From Mycobacterium sp. OTB74 (GTDB lineage: Bacteria > Actinomycetota > Actinomycetes > Mycobacteriales > Mycobacteriaceae): a stretch of DNA of 64,000 nucleotides. The stretch spans positions 186,001-250,000 of the forward strand of contig NZ_JARXVD010000004.1 in assembly GCF_029892685.1 (NCBI RefSeq), in the 5' to 3' direction. Position numbers and translations under genes: made by a program. The notes below the pieces were generated by a model that had not been told where the DNA came from, made no database searches, and worked only from the letters and a program-made list of their open reading frames with translations. Positions 1 to 7,724 of this stretch are shown piece after piece; within the stretch, counting starts at the first letter, position 1; each line of letters starts with the position of its first letter.

Positions 1-24
1 GTGATCCAAGGGAGGGAGGCAGCC

Positions 25-663
25 ATGACCGAGCCGGTTCGGCGCAAGGCCGGTAGTCAGGCGAAAAATGTTGACGCCCAATTGATTCTGGATACGGCGG
101 CCGCCCTGCTGGAACGCGACGGCGTGGCCGGGTTCTCGATGCGCGGCTTGTCCGAACATCTGGGCGTTGCCGTCACATCTATTTACTGGCATGTCGGAGG
201 CCGGGACAAGCTGTTCGATCACCTGATCGACCGGCTGATCGAGGAGATGGCCAGTCTGCCCGCCGCCGGCGACACCCCGTTGGAACGGATCGCCGCCCTG
301 GCCCGCGCACAACGGACGGCGCTGATCGAACGTCAACATCTGATGGTGATCGCCCACGAACGCGACCGGACGCCGTCGCTGTTCCAGCCGGTGCAACAGA
401 TCCTCGCCGCAGAGCTGGCCGAGCTCGGCATCGAGGGCACGCGGGCGGCACTTGCGCTGCGCTCGATCGAGGTCCACGTCATTTCGTCAGCGCTGATGCA
501 GTTTTCGTCGATTCGCAGCGGCGAGCACGAGGAAGAAGATGCCTCGCTGTGGGGCACCGACTGGCCCGACCGTGAATTGGTCGAGGCCCTGCGCTCACCG
601 ACCGACTACGACGCGGTGTTCGAGTACGGCCTGGCGGCCTTACTCGCCTCGTTGAACCAGTGA
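25..663 (+). CDS. TetR-family transcriptional regulator
   Basis: A 212-residue DNA-binding repressor. The N-terminal helix-turn-helix is seen around residues 38-62 (SMRGLSEHLGVAVTSIYWHV), followed by a helical ligand-binding domain without recognisable signature. An open frame begins with GTG at position 1, but the ATG at 25 is preferred because a strong ribosome binding site (GGGAGGGAGG, 10-19) lies just upstream. It is convergent with the SDR gene, and its TGA stop is the first three bases of a long palindromic repeat. The target is unknown; the neighbouring SDR and P450 genes are candidates, though the gene's own promoter lies outside the window. Family assignment is firm and the regulon is inference. 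Confidence 0.9.
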   Translation: MTEPVRRKAGSQAKNVDAQLILDTAAALLERDGVAGFSMRGLSEHLGVAVTSIYWHVGGRDKLFDHLIDRLIEEMASLPAAGDTPLERIAALARAQRTALIERQHLMVIAHERDRTPSLFQPVQQILAAELAELGIEGTRAALALRSIEVHVISSALMQFSSIRSGEHEEEDASLWGTDWPDRELVEALRSPTDYDAVFEYGLAALLASLNQ

Positions 664-711
664 TTTGTGCACGAAAAGGGGCGGCCGGCGCACCAATTCG
701 TGCACAAATCA
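661..711. repeat. Palindromic repeat, copy 1, carrying both stop codons
   Basis: Arms TGATTTGTGCACGAA (661-675) and TTCGTGCACAAATCA (697-711) are perfect 15-base inverted repeats around a GC-rich 21-base centre. The outermost bases of each arm supply the TGA stop codons of the TetR gene and of the convergent SDR gene. A near-identical element lies at 6136-6186. It could form a hairpin on either transcript and probably acts as a bidirectional terminator. Confidence 0.85.
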
Positions 712-1578
712 CTTGGTGGCGAAGCGGCGGTCGCGCAGATGGGGCGCTTCTTGCGCGGTGAGCACCCGGGCCCGTTCGGTCATCGCCGCACCGACCTGCT
801 CGGGGTGGGTGGTCAGGTAAAAGCCACCGGCCGCAGACTGCTCGAAGATTGTTTCGGCAGCGGTCTGCGGGTCCATGGCGATGATGCTGAACATGGCGTC
901 GCGCTCCGACTTTGAGGCGTCCGCGGCCGCACGGTTGATGACGTCGGTATCGACCCCGCCTGCGGCGTTGAAGATATTGGACTCGACCGGTCCTGGCAGG
1001 ACCGCCTGCACACAGATGTGATCGGCATGGCCGGCCATTTCGACCTCGACGCGCAGGCACTCCGTCATGGCCAGCACTGCATGCTTGCTCACGATGTACG
1101 GCGCCTGTCGCGGCACTGTGGACACGCCGCCGATCGAGGACAGATTCCATACCCACGCCGGGGTACCGGCCGCGAGCATGGCCGGCAGGAATGCACGTAC
1201 GCCGTGGAACACGCCGCTGACATTGACGTCCATCACCCGATTCCAGTTGGCGACCGGGGTGTCCCACAGGTAGCCGAACTGCTCGACGCCCGCATTGTTG
1301 ACCAGCAGACGCACCGGCCCGATATCGCCATACACACGGTCCGCCAGCGCCTTGACCGCGTCGGCATCCCGGACATCACACACCGCATCGAACGCCGCAC
1401 CCCCGGCCGAAATCAGCTCGCCGCGCAAAGCGACGACCGCATCGGCATCGATATCAGCGAGCACAGTTGTCATTCCCAGCTTGCTTGCGTGCCGTGCCAG
1501 CCCTGCGCCGATACCCGAGCCGGCCCCGGTGATCACCGCTACTCCGCCGCCGAACAGTTCCTGTGCGCTCATATCCAC
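709..1578 (-). CDS. Short-chain dehydrogenase/reductase (SDR)
   Basis: A 289-residue classical SDR that should oxidise or reduce an alcohol/ketone pair with NAD(P)(H). The cofactor motif TGAGSGIG is at residues 17-24, the NNAG motif is present, and the catalytic YxxxK appears as YIVSK. Length is typical for mycobacterial SDRs annotated as steroid or fatty-alcohol dehydrogenases, but the substrate cannot be read from the sequence. It diverges from the P450 gene across about 180 bases, which suggests joint control and possibly a shared oxidative pathway. Its stop codon lies in the palindromic repeat at 661-711. Confidence 0.9.
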   Translation of the reverse strand: MDMSAQELFGGGVAVITGAGSGIGAGLARHASKLGMTTVLADIDADAVVALRGELISAGGAAFDAVCDVRDADAVKALADRVYGDIGPVRLLVNNAGVEQFGYLWDTPVANWNRVMDVNVSGVFHGVRAFLPAMLAAGTPAWVWNLSSIGGVSTVPRQAPYIVSKHAVLAMTECLRVEVEMAGHADHICVQAVLPGPVESNIFNAAGGVDTDVINRAAADASKSERDAMFSIIAMDPQTAAETIFEQSAAGGFYLTTHPEQVGAAMTERARVLTAQEAPHLRDRRFATK

Positions 1579-1647
1579 CTTGATAGCAGCGGGTGCCGTC
1601 CGCGCGGCTCCGAATGTCCGATCAGCGGAAGGCCGGTTCAGATTCGT

Positions 1648-1670
1648 CGCCAGCTGATCTTCGGCTGGCG
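1648..1670. promoter_or_regulatory. Inverted repeat between divergent SDR and P450 genes
   Basis: Arms CGCCAGC (1648-1654) and GCTGGCG (1664-1670) are perfect and separated by nine bases. They sit centrally in the divergent intergenic region. An operator is possible, but at this GC content a 7-base arm is weak evidence. Confidence 0.3.
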
Positions 1671-1757
1671 GCGGACATATTCAAGTAGTCGATTACTCGC
1701 GACCGCTCGGGTGGGGTCGTGCACCATCAGCGGCATGCCCTTCACGGAGTCCCGATC

Positions 1758-3128
1758 ATGACCCAGGCCCTGCCAGACGTCGACCTTGCGTCGCTGCCAC
1801 CGGTGCCCGTCAATCCGATGCCTTACCTGCGAAGAGTCAAAGCCACCCGGGCGTGCCACACCGGATTCGAAGCCTTACGTGATGCCGGTGGCCCAGTGAC
1901 ACAATGTGTGCTCGGGCCCGCATGGTTGGCTCCGCCGATCGTGCTCGTGATGTCGCCGCAGGGTGTCCATGATGTGCTCGGCCGCACCGACGGCGCGACC
2001 GACAAGGCGCTGCCGATGTACGACGAGATCGACCGCCTGCTCGGCAGCAACGTGTTCAGTCTCAACATGGATGGGTGGTTGCCGCGGCGACGGGCACTCC
2101 AGCCGTTGTTCACCAAGCGGAATGTGGCGCAGTTCGCCGGGCATATGGCCGAAGCCGCTGGGCTGATGGCGGAGCGCTGGACGGATGGCACGCAGATCGA
2201 TCTCGACGCCGCATGCCATGCACTCACGTTGCGGGCGCTGGGCCGATCGGTGTTCGGCCGGGATCTCGACGAACGCGCCGATGCGGTAGGCCCCGCGGTA
2301 CGGGTCACATTGAAGTACTGCGCCGATCGAGCCTGGAGTCCGGTGCGCGCGCCGTCCTGGCTGCCCACGCCGGCACGCAAAAGGGCCCGGGCTGCAAGCG
2401 CGACAGTGCACGGGCTCGCCGCCCAGATACTCGCAGACTGCCGGGCCGATGACTCGGTCAACGCACCGCTGGTGCACGCACTGATCAAAGCCACGGACCC
2501 CGATACCGGTAAACCGTTGTCGGACAGCCAGATTTGCAATGATCTTGTCGTGTTCATCCTCGCCGGGCATGACACCACCGCGACAACGTTGACCTATGCG
2601 TTCTGGGCGCTGGGGCATCATCCGGAGATCCAGGAGCGGGTGGCCGCCGAAGCCGCGGCATTGGGTAACCGGCCACTGACCACCGATGACGTGAAGGATT
2701 TGCCGTACACCGTCCAGGTCCTGCACGAGGCGCTGCGGTTGTGTCCGCCCGGGGCGGCCAATCCGCGAATGGTGATGTCGGATATTGCCATCGATGGATA
2801 CCGCGTTCCGGCCGGAACCATCGCGGTTGTCGGTGTCTATGCGATGCAACGAGATCCGGCATTGTGGGCCAACCCGACGACATTCGATCCGGACCGGTTC
2901 AGCCCGGAGAATTCCCAGAACCGTGACCGCTGGCAGTATGTGCCGTTCGGCGCTGGGCCGCGCAGCTGCATCGGTAACCACTTCGCAATGTTGGAGGCGA
3001 CATTGGCACTGGCCACCATCGTTCGTCGGACCGAAATCCGTTCCCTGAGTGACGATTTCCCGGTGGAGGTACCGTTCACCATGGTCGCTGACGGTCCGAT
3101 CCGCGCTCACGTGCGGCCGCGGTCCTAG
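1758..3128 (+). CDS. Cytochrome P450
   Basis: A 456-residue soluble P450 monooxygenase. The I-helix oxygen-activation motif AGHDTT lies near residue 269, the K-helix ExxR (EALR) near 323, and the haem loop FGAGPRSCIG at 397-406 with Cys404 as thiolate ligand, so it should be active. The frame opens at a GTG at 1719, but the ATG at 1758 has GGAG eight bases upstream and gives a normal N-terminus. No ferredoxin or ferredoxin reductase gene is adjacent, so redox partners must be encoded elsewhere. The substrate is unknown. The divergent SDR may act on the same compound (inference). Confidence 0.93.
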   Translation: MTQALPDVDLASLPPVPVNPMPYLRRVKATRACHTGFEALRDAGGPVTQCVLGPAWLAPPIVLVMSPQGVHDVLGRTDGATDKALPMYDEIDRLLGSNVFSLNMDGWLPRRRALQPLFTKRNVAQFAGHMAEAAGLMAERWTDGTQIDLDAACHALTLRALGRSVFGRDLDERADAVGPAVRVTLKYCADRAWSPVRAPSWLPTPARKRARAASATVHGLAAQILADCRADDSVNAPLVHALIKATDPDTGKPLSDSQICNDLVVFILAGHDTTATTLTYAFWALGHHPEIQERVAAEAAALGNRPLTTDDVKDLPYTVQVLHEALRLCPPGAANPRMVMSDIAIDGYRVPAGTIAVVGVYAMQRDPALWANPTTFDPDRFSPENSQNRDRWQYVPFGAGPRSCIGNHFAMLEATLALATIVRRTEIRSLSDDFPVEVPFTMVADGPIRAHVRPRS

Positions 3129-3146
3129 ATCGTGACACGATCAGAA

Positions 3147-3166
3147 CACCCGATGCGACTCGGGTG
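3147..3166. terminator. Hairpin between convergent P450 and membrane-protein genes
   Basis: Perfect 7-base arms CACCCGA (3147-3153) and TCGGGTG (3160-3166) enclose a 6-base loop, 18 bases after the P450 stop and just before the convergent gene's stop. No U-tract is present, which is common for mycobacterial terminators. Confidence 0.45.
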
Positions 3167-3175
3167 ACTCGGCGC

Positions 3176-3673
3176 TCAGGCCTGAATCTGGGGCTCGGCT
3201 TTGGGTGCGGCGCGCAGCACACACCGGGCGTAGCCGATCCAGCACACCAGACACGCCACCAGTCCGATGCCGATGATCAGCGGCGGTGCGGAGCCCAGAG
3301 CCACTGCGACAGAATCACTTCCAGCGACACGCCGATCCACGACGCTGCCGGTCATCAGCGGCAGCAACCCGATGGCGAAGCAGGCGATGGCACCGGCCAG
3401 TGCGGTGCCGAACATTGCGCGTACCGCGCTGACGATCATGGTTCCGGCGGCCAGGAGAATCAACACAGCGAAGGGCAGCGGGCGCAGTTCGGCCCCGAGG
3501 TTGCCGGTGATGGTCCAGATTCCCCATCCGCTCATGGTGGCGTGGCCCTGGTTGGTGTGGCCGGTGTACCACGGGCACCCGGCGGACACGACGATCATCA
3601 CCACGGCGATCATGCCGATCAGCCATCGCGTCAGCGCGTTCTCGATGGGTCCACTCCTCGGCCATGGCGTCAC
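3176..3673 (-). CDS. Small multi-pass membrane protein, unknown function
   Basis: About 165 residues with roughly four hydrophobic segments: one near the N-terminus (WLIGMIAVVMIVVSAGC) and three more through the C-terminal half, ending in a short polar tail. No family is recognised. The open frame extends upstream into the next gene. The GTG at 3673 is used here because it is the last standard start before the first membrane segment. A better Shine-Dalgarno sequence (GAGGAG) sits just inside, but only a non-standard ATC follows it, so the start is uncertain. It lies downstream of another small membrane protein on the same strand, possibly as a two-gene unit. Confidence 0.6.
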   Translation of the reverse strand: MTPWPRSGPIENALTRWLIGMIAVVMIVVSAGCPWYTGHTNQGHATMSGWGIWTITGNLGAELRPLPFAVLILLAAGTMIVSAVRAMFGTALAGAIACFAIGLLPLMTGSVVDRRVAGSDSVAVALGSAPPLIIGIGLVACLVCWIGYARCVLRAAPKAEPQIQA

Positions 3674-3738
3674 CGAGCCCTGGTGGGTGACAGCGCCCGG
3701 GTAATTCGCCACCAGATTACGTGGCCGGCACCGGGCGG

Positions 3739-4083
3739 CTAACCGGCCGCGGGCTGCACCATCGACACGATTCCCATCGCCATGGCGATCAGCGCGGCCA
3801 GACTGAGCAGCACCATCGCGCCGATCAGTAGCCCGTACCACGCCCGCTGGCGGGTCCGCGACAGTCTGCTGGTTCGCGATTCTTCCGACAGTTCCGCCAC
3901 GGCCATCGCGAAGGTGACGTCGACGTGCTCGGAACCGATGGTGGGCGCACCTGACGAGATCTGTTGCAGCCGCCCTGGTTCGACCTTTACACCAACCGCG
4001 GCGAAGCGCCGACTCAGGCGGCGCGCCTGCCGACGGCTGAGAGCGCCGTCGTATACGTCGCCACGATGTAGCTGCCCTGCCAC
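3739..4083 (-). CDS. Small protein with C-terminal membrane anchor, unknown function
   Basis: A 114-residue protein: a basic N-terminal region rich in Arg/Leu (SRRQARRLSRRF), a soluble middle, then one hydrophobic segment near the C-terminus (WYGLLIGAMVLLSLAALIAM). No domain is recognised. The frame could open with TTG at 4131, inside a large inverted repeat, but the GTG at 4083 has AAGGGG seven bases upstream and is the likely start. It is followed after 65 bases by another membrane protein on the same strand. Confidence 0.6.
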   Translation of the reverse strand: MAGQLHRGDVYDGALSRRQARRLSRRFAAVGVKVEPGRLQQISSGAPTIGSEHVDVTFAMAVAELSEESRTSRLSRTRQRAWYGLLIGAMVLLSLAALIAMAMGIVSMVQPAAG

Positions 4084-4119
4084 CAACGTCCCCTTGCGAT
4101 CAATCTCGGGCGTCTGGTC

Positions 4120-4185
4120 GGCGGATGCCAAAGGCGCCCGGGAGTCAAATTACCTCGCCGGGCGCCTTCGCACAGGGCATCCGCC
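4120..4185. terminator. Nested inverted repeat downstream of the acyl-CoA dehydrogenase
   Basis: Inner arms AAGGCGCCCGG (4131-4141) and CCGGGCGCCTT (4158-4168) lie inside outer arms GGCGGATGCC (4120-4129) and GGCATCCGCC (4176-4185). All arms are perfect. The structure lies 43 bases past the acyl-CoA dehydrogenase stop and upstream of the next gene's start, so it is well placed as a terminator that could also affect the downstream leader. Confidence 0.6.
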
Positions 4186-4227
4186 AGTTTTACTGGTACT
4201 TCGGGTACTGCTACTTCGGGTCGATGC

Positions 4228-5385
4228 CTAAAGCCCCATGTCCTTGGCGATGATCATCTTCATCACCTCGGAGGTGCCACCGTAGATTCGGCTCACTCGG
4301 TTGTCGGCATACAACCGCGCGATCGGGTACTCGTTGATGTAGCCATAGCCCCCATGCAGCTGCAGACACCGGTCGATGACACGGGATGCCGCGTCGGTGC
4401 AGAACAGCTTGGCCGACGCGGCGGCGGCAGCGGTCAACTCGTCGCGATCGTGGGCTTCCATGGCACGGTCGACGACGGCTTCCATCGCGTCGACGTCCGC
4501 CTGGCAGGCCGCCAGCTCGAACTTGGTGTTCTGGAACGAAGCGACCGGCTTGCCGAACACCGTGCGGTCCTTGGTGTACTGCACGGCGAACCGAACCGCG
4601 GCCTTGGCCTGGGCGTACGCGCTGACTGCGATGCCGAGCCGTTCGCGCGGCAGGTTCTGGCCCAGGTAGTTGAAGCCCTGGTTGAGCTCACCGAGGACGT
4701 CCTCGACAGGGACCTTGACGTCGGTGAAGTTCAGCTCCGCGGTGTCCGAGCAACGCAGGCCCAGCTTGTCCAGCTTGCGGCCGACGGTGTAGCCCTCCAG
4801 CTTGGTGTCGACTACAAGCAGCGAGATGCCGAAGCGGCGGTCGTCGTCCTTCGGCGCGGCGGTGCGCGCACACACGATCACCCGGTCGGCGTGCACGCCG
4901 CCGGTGATGAATGTCTTGGAACCGTTCAGGACGTAGTGCGTGCCGTCCTCGGAAAGCTTTGCAGTGGTGCGCATTCCGGCCAGGTCGGAGCCAGTGCCCG
5001 GCTCGGTCATGGCGATGGCGAACATGATCTCGCCACTGAGCATGCCGGGGAACCAGCGCTGCTTCTGCTCGTCATTGCCGATGTCGCGGATGTACGGCAG
5101 GCACAGGCCCACGTGCACACTCGAGCCGCCGAAGGACACCGCGGCGCGGGCCAGTTCCTCGGTGAGGATGGCCTGGAACTTGTACGACGTGATGCCTTCG
5201 CCGCCGTACTCGGTGGGGATCTCTGCGCCGAAGATGCCCAGCTTGCCGAGTTTGTAGTAGAAGTCGCGCGGCACCAAGCCCTTCTCGAACCATTCGTCGT
5301 ACACCGGGCTGACCTCGGCCTCAACGAACGACCGGATCATGGCCCGGTAGTCTTCGTGTTCCTCGCTGTATACCTCGCGCTTCAC
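4228..5385 (-). CDS. Acyl-CoA dehydrogenase (FadE family)
   Basis: A 385-residue flavoprotein that should introduce an alpha-beta double bond into an acyl-CoA thioester. The family signatures are clear: AMTEPGTGSD for FAD/substrate contacts, the GGYGY loop, and the C-terminal YGGTSEV segment bearing the catalytic glutamate. Length is standard. The chain is full and starts with ATG. It is divergent from a TetR gene across 87 bases that hold a strong inverted repeat, so it is very likely under that regulator's control. The acyl substrate is unknown. Confidence 0.93.
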   Translation of the reverse strand: MKREVYSEEHEDYRAMIRSFVEAEVSPVYDEWFEKGLVPRDFYYKLGKLGIFGAEIPTEYGGEGITSYKFQAILTEELARAAVSFGGSSVHVGLCLPYIRDIGNDEQKQRWFPGMLSGEIMFAIAMTEPGTGSDLAGMRTTAKLSEDGTHYVLNGSKTFITGGVHADRVIVCARTAAPKDDDRRFGISLLVVDTKLEGYTVGRKLDKLGLRCSDTAELNFTDVKVPVEDVLGELNQGFNYLGQNLPRERLGIAVSAYAQAKAAVRFAVQYTKDRTVFGKPVASFQNTKFELAACQADVDAMEAVVDRAMEAHDRDELTAAAAASAKLFCTDAASRVIDRCLQLHGGYGYINEYPIARLYADNRVSRIYGGTSEVMKMIIAKDMGL

Positions 5386-5406
5386 GGATATCTCCTCACT
5401 TGGGGC

Positions 5407-5450
5407 GAACAGTGTTAGCTTGTTTCCATCACCATAAGCTAACGGCGTTC
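5407..5450. promoter_or_regulatory. TetR operator between fadE and tetR
   Basis: Perfect arms GTTAGCTT (5414-5421) and AAGCTAAC (5436-5443) are flanked by a second matched pair GAAC (5407-5410) and GTTC (5447-5450), giving an extended dyad. It is the only strong dyad in the divergent region and is well placed to cover both promoters. Confidence 0.75.
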
Positions 5451-5472
5451 ACTAAGACAAGGGAAGGTCGCG

Positions 5473-6138
5473 ATGGGCAGGCCCAAAGTGCCGTTGTTGA
5501 GCCGCGAACGTATCCGTGACGCGGCGCTCAAGCTCATCGACGGCCACGGTTTGGCCGAACTGTCCATGCGCAAGCTGGCCGCCGAACTCGGCGTACAGGC
5601 AGCGTCGCTGTACAAGCACTACCCCACCAAGGACGACGTGCTCGAAGCCGTCGCCGGACGGGTGGTCGTCGACATCGACACCTCCGGTTTCGAGACCGGC
5701 GACGATTGGCGCGGCGCGCTCGCGTCGTGGGCGCGGTCCTATCGCTCGGCGCTGGCCGCCCACCCGAACCTGGTGCCCTACCTTGCCGGCGGCCTCGGAC
5801 ATCGTGACGAAAGTCTGCGGGTTGCCGACGCGGTTCACGGCGGGCTGGTCCGCGCCGGTTGGCCGCCACGGGAAGCGACCCTCATCGGTGCGGCGACGCG
5901 ATCGCTGGTCCTGGGCTCCACGGTCGGATCGTTTTCCCGCGGCTTCACCGATGACGTGCAGGTGTATCGCGATCGCTATCCGCACATGGGCCAGGCGCAC
6001 CTGCTGCGCGGCAAGGCCGACGAGATCGACCTGGCCGGTTTCGAACTTGCGCTCTCGGCCTTCATCGACGGACTGGCCGTGCGATTCGAGGCCATCGAGG
6101 AACGCCGCACCCGCCGCCGCGCCTCGCCTACCCCATGA
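5473..6138 (+). CDS. TetR-family regulator of the divergent acyl-CoA dehydrogenase
   Basis: A 221-residue repressor with an N-terminal helix-turn-helix (SMRKLAAELGVQAASLYKHY, residues 32-51) and a C-terminal ligand domain resembling the TetR_C type. The start ATG is preceded by GGGAAGG (5461-5467). Neighbours suggest it represses the divergent fadE gene through the dyad at 5407-5450, probably responding to an acyl-CoA or its precursor (inference). Its TGA stop opens the second copy of the palindromic repeat also found after the first TetR gene. The C-terminus is Arg-rich. Confidence 0.9.
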   Translation: MGRPKVPLLSRERIRDAALKLIDGHGLAELSMRKLAAELGVQAASLYKHYPTKDDVLEAVAGRVVVDIDTSGFETGDDWRGALASWARSYRSALAAHPNLVPYLAGGLGHRDESLRVADAVHGGLVRAGWPPREATLIGAATRSLVLGSTVGSFSRGFTDDVQVYRDRYPHMGQAHLLRGKADEIDLAGFELALSAFIDGLAVRFEAIEERRTRRRASPTP

Positions 6139-6186
6139 TTTGTGCACGAAAACGGGCGCTCAGCGCCGCAAATCGTGCACAAATCA
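6136..6186. repeat. Palindromic repeat, copy 2
   Basis: Arms TGATTTGTGCACGA (6136-6149) and TCGTGCACAAATCA (6173-6186) match copy 1 at 661-711 and surround an inner GC dyad (GGCGCT/AGCGCC). The TetR stop codon is the first three bases, and the convergent gene's stop lies four bases beyond the right arm. It probably acts as a bidirectional terminator. Confidence 0.85.
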
Positions 6187-6189
6187 CCG

Positions 6190-6597
6190 TTAGCGGTCGT
6201 GGGGCTTGTGGCCGCCGCTGAACGGATTGAGCCTGGAAACGCCTGGGATGTTGGACAGCATCCGGAAAACCTCGTTGCCGGTGTTGACCAGCGCTTCCAA
6301 CTGCGGCAGCAGCGCATCCAAGGTGCGGAACATCGGGTCGGCCATGGCCATCACCCGCTCGGTGCGGTCGATGGTGGCGTTGAGTCGCTCGGTGGCCGTG
6401 GCCAGGTTCTCGATCAGATCGGGCAGCTGGGCCGCGAGCTGGGCAGATGCCGGCGGGATGCGCATGGCCCCGCTGGCCGCCGCCTGAGCCGCCCCCACCG
6501 CCGACTGCGCAGCGCCGACCGCAGACTGAGCGGCGTCCACCGCGGACTGTGCCGCGGCCTTCAGATCACTGGGCTTAGGGATCCTCTGTCCGGCCAT
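6190..6597 (-). CDS. Alanine-rich helical protein with heptad repeats, unknown function
   Basis: A 135-residue protein. Residues about 15-40 are a near-perfect seven-residue repeat of the type AQSAVGA, predicting a long amphipathic helix or coiled coil. A second helical stretch (PDLIENLATATERLNATIDR) follows, then a short Pro/Gly/His C-terminus. There is no signal peptide or membrane segment. No family is recognised. It is separated from the upstream alcohol dehydrogenase by about 75 bases and may be cotranscribed. A structural or scaffold-type role is possible but unproven. Confidence 0.65.
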   Translation of the reverse strand: MAGQRIPKPSDLKAAAQSAVDAAQSAVGAAQSAVGAAQAAASGAMRIPPASAQLAAQLPDLIENLATATERLNATIDRTERVMAMADPMFRTLDALLPQLEALVNTGNEVFRMLSNIPGVSRLNPFSGGHKPHDR

Positions 6598-6672
6598 ACA
6601 GTCAACTGTGCCGCACGCAGGCCTGCATGTCCCGTGATCGACGCAGCAACACGCCGGTAGCTGCGGATATCG

Positions 6673-7722
6673 TCAGGACGGCAGCACCAGAATCTTCACA
6701 TGCTCGTCCGGATTGCGCAGCGCATCGAATGCTTCGCCGACGCCGTCGAGTCCGGTACGTCCGGTGATCAGCGCCTCGGCGTCGATCTCGCCGGACGCAA
6801 GCCTCGCCAGCACCTTTTCGTAGGCCTGTTCGTACGGACCGTGACCGAAGTTGATGGCGATCTGGCGCATCTGGGCGACCACCGGGATGAGCGTCTCCTC
6901 TCCGAACGGCGAGGCGACCACCTGTATCCGCGAACCCCACGGCAACGTGTGCGTCAAAATGTTCAGGGTGCCGACCCGGCCGCTGCATTCGTAGGCGATC
7001 AGGATGCCGCCGCCGGTCTTGCCTGCGGCGAGCAGTTCGTTGTAGACCTCGATCGGGTCCTGCTCCTTGGGGTCGACGACGATGTCAGCCCCCATCTTGG
7101 CGGCCAACTCGCGGCGCTTGGGTGAGGGCTCGGAGGCTATGACGACCTGTGCGCCGGCAGCCTTGGCAGCCAGGATTGTCCCCAATCCGATTGAGCCGCA
7201 ACCGATCACCAGTGCAGTATCAGCGGCAGTCAAGCCGGACTGTTGCATGTGCATCTCGCCGACATGCAGCGGCTCGGCGAGGGTGGCGTGCTCGAGCGAC
7301 AGCCCGTCGGGCACGTGCCGAACCCAGAAGGCATCGACGACGATATATTCGCCGAAGGCGCCGTGGTAGTCATTCGAGTAGCCGATGATGGTCAGCATTC
7401 CGGTGGACTGTTCGGTGGTGATCCCCAGACCGGTTACGCGGTCACCCTCAGCGAAATCCTCGACGTCCGGCCCGGTTTCGACGACCGTGCCGGCCCATTC
7501 GTGGCCGAGCACCACGGGGCGGGTGGCGTCGAACACGGCGAACGGATAGCCCGCACCGTCGGCGACCGAGACGAATCGGCACGGGTCCTTCGACATACTC
7601 AGGTCGCTGCCGCAGATGCCGCACGCTGCGACCTTGATCAGCAGCTGCCCGGGGCCGGCGGCCGGCGGCGGAAGGACATCGGTCAGGGCGAACTGGCCGT
7701 CTATGAACTGTGCTGCCTTCAT
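6673..7722 (-). CDS. Zinc-binding medium-chain alcohol dehydrogenase
   Basis: A 349-residue MDR-family NAD(P)-dependent dehydrogenase. The catalytic zinc site is visible as CGICGSD near residue 34-40 and GHEWAG near 73-78, and the Rossmann motif GCGSIGLG near 173-180. The usual four-cysteine structural zinc lobe after the GDRV turn is missing: that stretch contains no cysteines, as in some other MDR branches. It begins two bases after the stop of the luciferase-like gene, so the pair is an operon. The dehydrogenase probably oxidises an alcohol related to the monooxygenase product (inference). Confidence 0.9.
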   Translation of the reverse strand: MKAAQFIDGQFALTDVLPPPAAGPGQLLIKVAACGICGSDLSMSKDPCRFVSVADGAGYPFAVFDATRPVVLGHEWAGTVVETGPDVEDFAEGDRVTGLGITTEQSTGMLTIIGYSNDYHGAFGEYIVVDAFWVRHVPDGLSLEHATLAEPLHVGEMHMQQSGLTAADTALVIGCGSIGLGTILAAKAAGAQVVIASEPSPKRRELAAKMGADIVVDPKEQDPIEVYNELLAAGKTGGGILIAYECSGRVGTLNILTHTLPWGSRIQVVASPFGEETLIPVVAQMRQIAINFGHGPYEQAYEKVLARLASGEIDAEALITGRTGLDGVGEAFDALRNPDEHVKILVLPS

Positions 7723-7724
7723 GC

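Noticed and set aside
3129..3143. GATCGTG-A-CACGATC as a hairpin terminator after the P450
   Set aside because: The one-base spacer leaves only a five-base stem with a usable loop; the next dyad at 3147-3166 is better.
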